Below the pieces are notes generated by a model. That model worked only from the letters and a program-made list of their open reading frames with translations, was not told where the DNA came from and searched no databases. A DNA stretch of 5,032 bases from CAZEZY01 sp964516635. Lineage in GTDB: Bacteria; Pseudomonadota; Gammaproteobacteria; Burkholderiales; Burkholderiaceae_C. Shown here in pieces: positions 1 to 5,032 of this stretch; position 1 is the first letter of the stretch, and every line of letters starts with the position of its first letter. The stretch is taken from assembly GCA_964516635.1 (NCBI GenBank), contig CAZEZY010000160.1:1-5032 (forward strand). The letters run 5' to 3'. The position numbers and the translations under genes are program-made.

Positions 1-537
<537 letters not shown>

Positions 538-548
<11 letters not shown>

Positions 549-1461
549 TCCTTCTGGTGGCGAGGACCGCCTGTTCGAACTCCTGTTGCTGGTGCCGGAA
601 GAGGGCGTCGAGTCGGTGTCCGATGCCCTGGAGGCACTCGATGCCCTCAGTGTGTCGGTGGAAGACGCCGATGCCGAAACCCCGGCCGAGCAGGCCCTGT
701 TTGGCGAACCCGGCATGCCAGCCCCCAAGGCGGGATGGCAACGCTCGCGGGTGGTGGCACTGTTCCCTGCCCGTGCTGCCGCCGAAGAAGCGCTGCAACT
801 GCTGGGCGTGCAGGATTTTTTTGAAGGCTGTGAATCCCTAGGCGTTCGTGCTGTGGCCGAACAGGACTGGGTGCGGCTCACGCAATCCCAGTTTTCACCC
901 GTCGGCATCACCCCCGGTTTCTGGATCGTGCCCAGCTGGCACGAAAGGCCTGAGGGCGCGCAGCAGGTGATCCGGCTGGATCCGGGCCTGGCCTTTGGCA
1001 CGGGCACCCACCCCACCACCCGCATGTGCCTGCGATGGATCGCCCGGCACGACTTTGCGGGCGAGCGGGTGCTCGATTACGGTTGCGGTTCGGGCATCCT
1101 GGCCATCGGTGCGGCCAAGCATGGTGCCCACGCGATCGTGGCCGTTGACATCGACCCGGCCGCCGTCGAATCCACCCGAGTCAATGCCAGCAACAACCAG
1201 GTCGAACTGAAGGCAGGCCTGCCTGAACTGGCTCAGGGCCCGTTTGACGTGGTGCTCGCCAACATCCTGGCGACACCGCTGAAGGTGCTGGCGCCTCTGC
1301 TGTGCGGTCATGTGCGGCCGGGCGGACACCTGGTGCTGGCCGGTATCCTGGAGCGGCAGGCCGATGAACTCAAGGCCGCCTATGCACCCTGGGCCAGTCT
1401 GGAGGTGGCTGACACCGAAGACGGCTGGATCCTCATGACGGCTGCAATAATGCCAGCATGA
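538..1461 (+). CDS. prmA: Ribosomal protein L11 methyltransferase
   Basis: PrmA is a cytoplasmic SAM-dependent enzyme that trimethylates amino groups of ribosomal protein L11. The product has the usual two parts: an N-terminal L11-recognition domain, and a Rossmann-fold methyltransferase domain. Numbering is from the GTG at 538. The family motif DPGLAFGTGTHPTT lies at 148-161. SAM motif I, VLDYGCGSG, is at 178-186, followed by VAVDIDPAAVE, and the catalytic-region motif VVLANILATPL comes later. With this start it has 307 residues; E. coli PrmA has 293. The start is uncertain. No ATG lies near the expected N-terminus; the only in-frame ATG (478) is deep inside accC. Conventional candidates are TTG 529 and GTG 538. 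Homologues from this group, as I recall them, begin with MFEL, which matches the CTG at 571 preceded by GAGG at 562-565. The 3' end overlaps the next gene by 4 bases (ATGA). Confidence 0.95.
562..573 (+). promoter_or_regulatory. Candidate Shine-Dalgarno and CTG start for prmA
   Basis: GAGG at 562-565 stands five bases before an in-frame CTG at 571-573. Starting there gives a 296-residue PrmA whose N-terminus (FELLLLVPEE after the start) matches where the family normally begins, and removes the overlap with accC, leaving a 22-base gap. The rival GTG at 538 has only a weak GAG four bases upstream. CTG starts are rare in bacteria, so this is a suggestion only. Confidence 0.4.
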
Positions 1462-2444
1462 GTTTCATCACCCGCTGCCCGGCTTGCTCCACCGCATTCA
1501 AGGTGGTGTCCGACCAGCTCAGGATTTCCGATGGCTGGGTGCGGTGCGGACGTTGCCAGCACATTTTTGATGCCACCCTGGATTTGCAGCCTTGGTGGCC
1601 TGGTCAGCAGGGGCCTTCATCGCCGCCTCCACCGTCCTCGCCTGCAACCCCACCTGCGGCTCCATCCCCTGAGCCCTCTGCCGTTTCCGCTTCACCCGAT
1701 GACGCAGTCGGCCGGGATTCTGGTCCTGCGACGTCGATTCGCCACGAGTCAGACCCAGCAGAGCCGCTCATGGGAGCCAGTGAAGCGGATCTGTCCCTTG
1801 AGCCCGAATTCCGGGAGGCCACCGCGCCGGGGGTGGATTCAGCCCCCATCCTGCCGGATCGGGACGATCCGCCACTGCGGGAAGAACCGCCGTCCATCGC
1901 GCATGCCGAGCCTTCGCCCGAGCCCCAGCCTGCCTTTGTGCGGCAGGCGCAGCGCCGGGCGTTCTGGCGCCGACCCTGGATTCGATGGGGTTTGGGCGCG
2001 TGGGTTCTGGTGCTGATGGGGTTGCTGATCTTGCAGGCCGTGTACTTATGGCGCGACCAGATCGCGAGCCGCATGCCGGCCACCCAACCGGCCCTGCAGG
2101 CCTTGTGTGGCCAGGTGGACTGCGACATCGCGCCCCCTCGCCAGATCGACGATGTCGTGATCGACAGCTCCGTCCTGTTGCGCCGATCGCCTGGCCTTTA
2201 CAGCTTCAACGTGGTCATCCGCAACCGATCCGGGCTCGAAGTGGCTGCCCCTTCGCTGGAGCTCACCCTCACCGACAGCCAGGACCAGGTGTTGGTTCGC
2301 CGGGTGTTGCCGCCAGCTGAATGGCCTCGGCCCACCGAGACCCTTGCGCCCGGTGCCGAATGGGCCTTGCAGTTCGATCTGGCACTGGCCGACCTGAGCG
2401 ATCAGGTGATGACCGGCTACCGCGCCATTCTCTTTTACCCCTGA
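1458..2444 (+). CDS. Zinc-ribbon and DUF3426 single-pass membrane protein
   Basis: This 328-residue protein has unknown function. It opens with an MJ0042-type finger-like zinc ribbon: C7-x2-C10 and C30-x2-C33 (CPAC and CGRC) around the sequence TAFKV. Residues from about 45 to 165 form a low-complexity linker rich in Pro, Ser, Glu and Asp. A basic patch (RRAFWRRPWIRWG) precedes one transmembrane helix at about 177-198, which by the positive-inside rule puts the zinc ribbon in the cytoplasm and the C-terminal part in the periplasm. That part matches DUF3426. It has two cysteines four residues apart (C217, C222), the IDDVVIDSS segment, and a beta-rich region with NVVIRNRSGLEVAAPSLELTL. The ATG overlaps the prmA stop as ATGA and lacks a clear Shine-Dalgarno, suggesting translation by coupling. 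The prmA-DUF3426 pairing is, to my knowledge, common in betaproteobacteria. A link to ribosome or envelope function cannot be read from the sequence. Confidence 0.9.
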   Translation: MSFITRCPACSTAFKVVSDQLRISDGWVRCGRCQHIFDATLDLQPWWPGQQGPSSPPPPSSPATPPAAPSPEPSAVSASPDDAVGRDSGPATSIRHESDPAEPLMGASEADLSLEPEFREATAPGVDSAPILPDRDDPPLREEPPSIAHAEPSPEPQPAFVRQAQRRAFWRRPWIRWGLGAWVLVLMGLLILQAVYLWRDQIASRMPATQPALQALCGQVDCDIAPPRQIDDVVIDSSVLLRRSPGLYSFNVVIRNRSGLEVAAPSLELTLTDSQDQVLVRRVLPPAEWPRPTETLAPGAEWALQFDLALADLSDQVMTGYRAILFYP

Positions 2445-2458
2445 TCTGAACCGACCTT

Positions 2459-3346
2459 ATGTCCATCCTCATCTGCGGCTCACTCGCCTTCGACACCATC
2501 ATGACCTTCGAGGGGCGTTTCGCCGAGCAGATTCTGCCCGATCAGCTGCACATCCTGAATGTGTCGTTCCTGGTCCCCGGCCTGCGGCGTGAGTTTGGTG
2601 GGTGTGCGGGCAACATCGCCTACGGGTTGCGGCAGCTCGGGGCGCAGGCCAGACCGGTCGCGACGCTGGGCAGAGATGGGCAGGACTATCTGGAGCGCCT
2701 GATTGGCATGGGCGTGGACACGCGCCATGTGCGGCTGGTGGATGGCCACTACACCGCGCAGGCCATGATCATGACCGACCGCGACAACAACCAGATCACG
2801 GCTTTTCACCCGGGCGCCATGGGCCAGGCCCATCTGAATCCGATCGATGATGCCGATGGCGCCACCATCGGCATCATCTCGCCCGATGGGCGCGACGCCA
2901 TGATCCAGCACGCCGCACAGTTCCAGGCCCTGGGCATCCCGTTTGTGTTCGATCCTGGTCAGGGCCTGCCGATGTTTGGAGGTGAAGAACTGCTGCGATT
3001 CATCGAGCAGGCCGAATGGGCCGCGCTCAACGATTACGAAGCGCGCATGCTGAGCGACCGGACAGGGCTGGACCACGCTGCCTTGTCCAGGCGTTTGAAA
3101 GGGCTGGTCATCACCCTGGCCGACCAGGGGTGTGACGTGTGGCAGAACGGCCAATGCATCCGGGTTCCCGGTGTGCAAGCCCGGCAGGTGGTGGACCCGA
3201 CAGGCTGCGGTGACGCCTTCCGGGCTGCCTTGCTCTTCGGTCTGTCGAAGGGCTGGGACCTGCTGCAATGCGTGGAACTCGGCAACCGGATGGGTGCCGA
3301 GAAGATCGCCTCGCGCGGCGGCCAGAACTACCGATTCAGTCTCTGA
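2459..3346 (+). CDS. PfkB-family carbohydrate/nucleoside kinase
   Basis: This is a 295-residue cytoplasmic kinase of the ribokinase/PfkB superfamily, which transfers phosphate from ATP to a sugar or nucleoside hydroxyl. The N-terminal strand has the substrate-binding G7-SLAF-D12. The glycine-rich first signature, FGGCAGNIAYGLRQLG, starts at F46. The second signature, DPTGCGDAFRAALLFGL, starts at D246, with D252 as the expected catalytic base and 249-252 forming the anion hole. The usual anion-hole sequence is GAGD; here it is GCGD. The middle contains HPGAMG and the FDPGQGLPMF and NDYEARML segments, which resemble the adenosine kinase-like branch. The substrate cannot be fixed from sequence: adenosine, ribose or another sugar are possible. 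The ATG lies 14 bases after the preceding stop with no good Shine-Dalgarno, consistent with membership of the same operon. It converges on the histone-like gene. Confidence 0.93.
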   Translation: MSILICGSLAFDTIMTFEGRFAEQILPDQLHILNVSFLVPGLRREFGGCAGNIAYGLRQLGAQARPVATLGRDGQDYLERLIGMGVDTRHVRLVDGHYTAQAMIMTDRDNNQITAFHPGAMGQAHLNPIDDADGATIGIISPDGRDAMIQHAAQFQALGIPFVFDPGQGLPMFGGEELLRFIEQAEWAALNDYEARMLSDRTGLDHAALSRRLKGLVITLADQGCDVWQNGQCIRVPGVQARQVVDPTGCGDAFRAALLFGLSKGWDLLQCVELGNRMGAEKIASRGGQNYRFSL

Positions 3347-3381
3347 CCGCCGACCCTGGCATCAGGGCTTCTTGGCGGTCG
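3344..3381. terminator. Hairpin covering both stops of two convergent genes; possible bidirectional terminator
   Basis: A nested inverted repeat forms a long stem. Outer arms 3345-3353 and 3372-3380 (GACCGCC against GGCGGTC, then one G-T and one A-T pair) give nine pairs. Inner arms 3354-3358 and 3363-3367 (CCCTG against CAGGG) give five more around a GCAT loop, with a four-base bulge on one side (3368-3371). It includes the kinase stop (3344-3346) and the histone-like stop (3362-3364 on the minus strand), so it can form in both transcripts. No T-run follows on either strand, so it is not a standard intrinsic terminator. It may instead mark a Rho-dependent or processed 3' end. Confidence 0.5.
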
Positions 3382-4012
3382 GGAATGGCCAGGCGGCCTG
3401 CGGGTTCAGCTTGGTCTGCGCGGCCGGGCTGGGGGCGGCAGCAGGCTTCGGAGCGGCCTTGGGCTTTGCGGCCGCTTTCGCCTTGGCCTTGGGGGCAGCC
3501 GCCTTTTTCTCGACGGCTTTTTTGACTTCGGCCACCTTCTTGTCAACCGCCTTCTTCACGGCAGTGGCCTTCTTTTCGACGGCCTTCTTGACCTCGGCCA
3601 CCTTCTTCTCGATCACCTTTTCTTCTTTGGCAATCGCCTTTTTGGCGGTGGCCACGGTTTTCTTGACGGCCTTCTTGACGTCGGCAACGGCCTGAGCGAC
3701 CGGTGCAGCGGCTTTCTTGGCAGGAGCGGCTTTTTTCGCGGGTGTGGCTGCCTTCTTGGCCGGCGCAGCGGGGGCTGCAACCGGGGCGCCAGCAGGGGCA
3801 GCGGCCTTGGCGGGCGCTGCCTTCTTCGTGGGCGTGGCGGCTTTCACGGGTGCTGCGGCCTTGGCGGGCGCCGCTTTCTTCGCGGGGGCAGCGGCTTTCT
3901 TTTCGGGCGCTGCCGGGGCCTTGGCCGGTGCAGCTTTCTTCGCAGGGGCGGCCGCTTTCTTCGCGGGTGCCGCTGCTTTCTTGGCCGGGGCGGCCTTCTT
4001 CGCAGTTGCCAT
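3362..4012 (-). CDS. Histone H1-like nucleoid protein, Lys/Ala/Pro-rich
   Basis: This is a 216-residue, extremely basic protein resembling the C-terminal tail of eukaryotic histone H1 and the bacterial H1-like DNA-binding proteins of Burkholderiales, Bordetella and Chlamydia. It presumably binds and compacts DNA non-specifically in the nucleoid. Residues 1-103 are repeats of the type PAKKAA. Residues from about 104 to 171 lack proline after V105 and carry 11-residue helical repeats (VAEVKKAVEKK type). Residues 172-200 are again K/A/P-rich. The C-terminus is a distinct non-repetitive end, LNPQAAWPFPTAKKP, which I recall as conserved in homologues. The start at 4012 (MATAKKAAPAKK) is chosen because AAGGAG stands six bases upstream; the open frame extends to 4168, but those extra residues look unlike the protein. 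It lies downstream of nrdB on the same strand, 206 bases away, and may have its own promoter. Such genes vary in length between strains through repeat changes. Confidence 0.9.
   Translation of the reverse strand: MATAKKAAPAKKAAAPAKKAAAPAKKAAPAKAPAAPEKKAAAPAKKAAPAKAAAPVKAATPTKKAAPAKAAAPAGAPVAAPAAPAKKAATPAKKAAPAKKAAAPVAQAVADVKKAVKKTVATAKKAIAKEEKVIEKKVAEVKKAVEKKATAVKKAVDKKVAEVKKAVEKKAAAPKAKAKAAAKPKAAPKPAAAPSPAAQTKLNPQAAWPFPTAKKP
3503..3634 (-). repeat. Four 11-residue (33-base) repeats in the histone-like gene
   Basis: Residues 127-170 of the histone-like protein divide into four units of 11: IAKEEKVIEKK, VAEVKKAVEKK, ATAVKKAVDKK and VAEVKKAVEKK. Units two and four are identical in protein (DNA 3569-3601 and 3503-3535) but differ at five bases, all third codon positions. 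A fifth, offset unit (VADVKKAVKKT, residues 109-119) precedes them. The pattern predicts a continuous amphipathic, highly charged helix. Confidence 0.8.
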
Positions 4013-4018
4013 GTTGTT

Positions 4019-4024
4019 CTCCTT
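4019..4024 (-). promoter_or_regulatory. Shine-Dalgarno of the histone-like gene
   Basis: On the minus strand this reads AAGGAG, followed by six bases (AACAAC) and the ATG at 4012. It is the strongest ribosome binding site in the window, fitting a highly expressed nucleoid protein, and it fixes the start. It overlaps by three bases the perfect ten-base palindrome CTTGATCAAG at 4022-4031. Confidence 0.85.
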
Positions 4025-4071
4025 GATCAAGTTGCCAAAAGCGCTTGACCTCGGACGATTCCGGGCCAGCG

Positions 4072-4128
4072 ATTCAGCACTCGGACCACCGGCGCGCACA
4101 CCGCGACTGGCCCTCCCGAGTGTTGAAT
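4072..4128. repeat. 13-base inverted repeat ahead of the histone-like gene
   Basis: The arms ATTCAGCACTCGG (4072-4084) and CCGAGTGTTGAAT (4116-4128) are reverse complements at 12 of 13 positions, separated by 31 bases. The single mismatch (4077/4123) would be a G-U pair in plus-strand RNA but an A-C mismatch in the minus-strand leader. The spacer contains a smaller CGCG-CACAC-CGCG hairpin (4093-4105). No T-run follows either arm. It lies 60-116 bases upstream of the histone-like start, so it could be a leader structure, an operator, or the 3' end of nrdB mRNA. Confidence 0.7.
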
Positions 4129-4218
4129 GGGGAAACCGACACACCAGGCCGTCCGGGCGGCATCCCATGGTGGGTGGTCATGAATGGACTGCATGGAAGT
4201 CGGCTGCTCCATCGGGGG

Positions 4219-5032
4219 TCAGTCCCAGGACAGCGCACCTCCCGACTGGTATTCGATCACGCGCGTTTCGAAGAAATTGCGTTCCTTCTTGAGGTCGATC
4301 ATCTCGCTCATCCAGGGGAAGGGATTTTCTTCGTTCGGGAACAGCGGCTCGAGGCCGATCTGCGTGGCACGGCGGTTGGCGATGTAACGCAGATAGCCTT
4401 TGAACATGCTCGCATTCATGCCCAGCACGCCACGCGGCATGGTGTCTTCGGCGTAGGCGTATTCCAGGTCCACGGCCTTCAGGAACAGCGCCTTGATCTC
4501 GGCCTTGAACTCGGCCGTCCAGAGGTGCGGGTTTTCCAGCTTGAGCTGGTTGATCAGGTCGATGCCGAAGTTGCAGTGCATGGACTCGTCGCGCAGGATG
4601 TACTGGTACTGCTCGGCGGCACCGGTCATCTTGTTCTGGCGGCCCAACGCCAGAATCTGTGTGAAGCCGACGTAGAAGAACAGACCTTCCATCAGGCAGG
4701 CGAACACGATCAGGCTCTTGAGCAGCGTCTGGTCGTTTTCGGGGGTGCCCGTCTTGAAGTTCGGGTCCATGATGGCGTCGATGAACGGCAACAGGAATTC
4801 GTCCTTGTTGCGGATCGATGACACCTCGTGGTAGGCGTTGAAAATCTCGCCTTCATCCAGGCCCAGGCTTTCCACGATGTACTGGTAGGCGTGGGTATGA
4901 ATGGCCTCTTCAAACGCCTGGCGCAGCAGGAACTGGCGGCACTCGGGCGCCGTGATGTGGCGGTAGGTGCCCAGCACGATGTTGTTGGCGGCCAGCGAGT
5001 CGGCGGTGACGAAGAAGCCGAGGTTGCGCTTG
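4219..5032 (-). CDS. nrdB: Ribonucleoside-diphosphate reductase, class Ia beta subunit (3' part)
   Basis: This is the last 270 residues of the radical-generating small subunit, which with NrdA reduces ribonucleoside diphosphates to deoxyribonucleotides in the cytoplasm. The gene continues past the right edge and ends with TGA at 4221-4219. Numbered from the first visible residue, all six metal ligands are present: D11 (TADSL), E42 and H45 (FEEAIHTHAY), E115 (LMEGLFF), and E149 and H152 (RDESMH). Their spacing equals that of the Chlamydia enzyme as I recall it, which implies a full length near 348 residues. Y49 (bases 4885-4887) sits four residues after H45, the place of the radical tyrosine (Y122 in E. 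coli), so this is the tyrosyl-radical type and not the class Ic enzyme with Phe there. The C-terminus IEYQSGGALSWD should carry the radical-transfer tyrosine and the NrdA-binding tail. nrdA is expected upstream on the same strand, outside the window. Confidence 0.97.
   Translation of the reverse strand, partial: KRNLGFFVTADSLAANNIVLGTYRHITAPECRQFLLRQAFEEAIHTHAYQYIVESLGLDEGEIFNAYHEVSSIRNKDEFLLPFIDAIMDPNFKTGTPENDQTLLKSLIVFACLMEGLFFYVGFTQILALGRQNKMTGAAEQYQYILRDESMHCNFGIDLINQLKLENPHLWTAEFKAEIKALFLKAVDLEYAYAEDTMPRGVLGMNASMFKGYLRYIANRRATQIGLEPLFPNEENPFPWMSEMIDLKKERNFFETRVIEYQSGGALSWD

Larger units (their letters stand above)
4013..4218. other. Intergenic region between nrdB and the histone-like gene
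   Basis: These 206 bases should hold the 3' end of the nrdB message and the leader, and perhaps promoter, of the histone-like gene, both read on the minus strand. The contents I can support are a strong ribosome binding site, a short palindrome beside it, and a 13-base inverted repeat. There is also a weak four-pair GC hairpin (4148-4151 with 4158-4161). I find no convincing -35/-10 pair and no T-rich intrinsic terminator. No NrdR box is visible; that would be expected upstream of nrdA or nrdB, outside the window. Confidence 0.7.

Noticed and set aside
2480..3268. 262-codon minus-strand reading frame opposite the kinase gene
   Set aside because: The plus strand encodes a PfkB kinase with both signatures intact; the antisense frame reflects high-GC codon bias.
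3362..4012. Repetitive stretch considered as a CRISPR-like or satellite array
   Set aside because: The repetition is at codon level, encoding PAKKA and KKAVEKK units in one intact frame, with no constant repeat and unique spacers.
4013..4168. 52-residue N-terminal extension of the histone-like protein
   Set aside because: The sequence is unlike the repetitive protein, and a strong AAGGAG sits just before the internal ATG at 4012.
4027..4212. 61-codon minus-strand frame in the nrdB-histone gap
   Set aside because: No ribosome binding site, no family resemblance, and it covers the inverted repeat; likely a chance open frame in GC-rich DNA.
3717..4292. Long plus-strand reading frame opposite the histone-like gene, rich in Ala, Gly and Phe and looking like a membrane protein
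   Set aside because: It is the complement of AAG/GCC-rich Lys/Ala repeats, which automatically gives Phe, Leu, Gly and Ala codons. It has no ribosome binding site and runs through the intergenic gap into nrdB.
4045..4821. 258-codon plus-strand reading frame opposite nrdB
   Set aside because: The minus strand carries an unmistakable NrdB with all metal ligands; this frame is its shadow with no recognisable domain.
4219..5032. Class Ic (Chlamydia-type, Phe in place of Tyr) assignment for the reductase subunit
   Set aside because: Ligand spacing matches, but the radical position holds Tyr (HTHAY), so class Ia is the better call.

Overview
The window is an ordinary GC-rich, gene-dense chromosomal stretch. 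It most likely comes from a betaproteobacterium of the order Burkholderiales, probably Comamonadaceae or a close relative. That placement rests on four things: the protein flavour of AccC and PrmA; a DUF3426/MJ0042 zinc-ribbon protein directly after prmA; a Lys/Ala/Pro-rich histone H1-like protein; and an NrdB of the kind these bacteria carry. It is an inference from recalled family features, because no search was run.

Plus strand, 1-3346: four genes in one direction with almost no space between them. They are the last 181 codons of accC (biotin carboxylase of acetyl-CoA carboxylase), prmA (ribosomal protein L11 methyltransferase, whose start codon is uncertain and may lie inside accC), a membrane-anchored zinc-ribbon/DUF3426 protein overlapping prmA by 4 bases, and a PfkB-family sugar/nucleoside kinase 14 bases further on. 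The packing suggests one transcript with translational coupling. The functions are otherwise unrelated (fatty-acid precursor supply, ribosome modification, an unknown envelope-linked role, and phosphorylation of an unknown small molecule).

Minus strand, 3362-5032: the last 270 codons of nrdB (class Ia ribonucleotide reductase small subunit), then a 206-base gap, then a 216-residue histone H1-like protein. The gap holds a 13-base inverted repeat and a strong Shine-Dalgarno site. The kinase and histone genes converge with only 15 bases between their stops, and a strong nested hairpin covers both stop codons.

No mobile element, CRISPR array, tRNA, rRNA or clearly novel system is visible. The points most worth a second look are the hairpin shared by the two convergent genes, the inverted repeat ahead of the histone gene, the unusual prmA start, and the 11-residue helical repeats in the histone-like protein.
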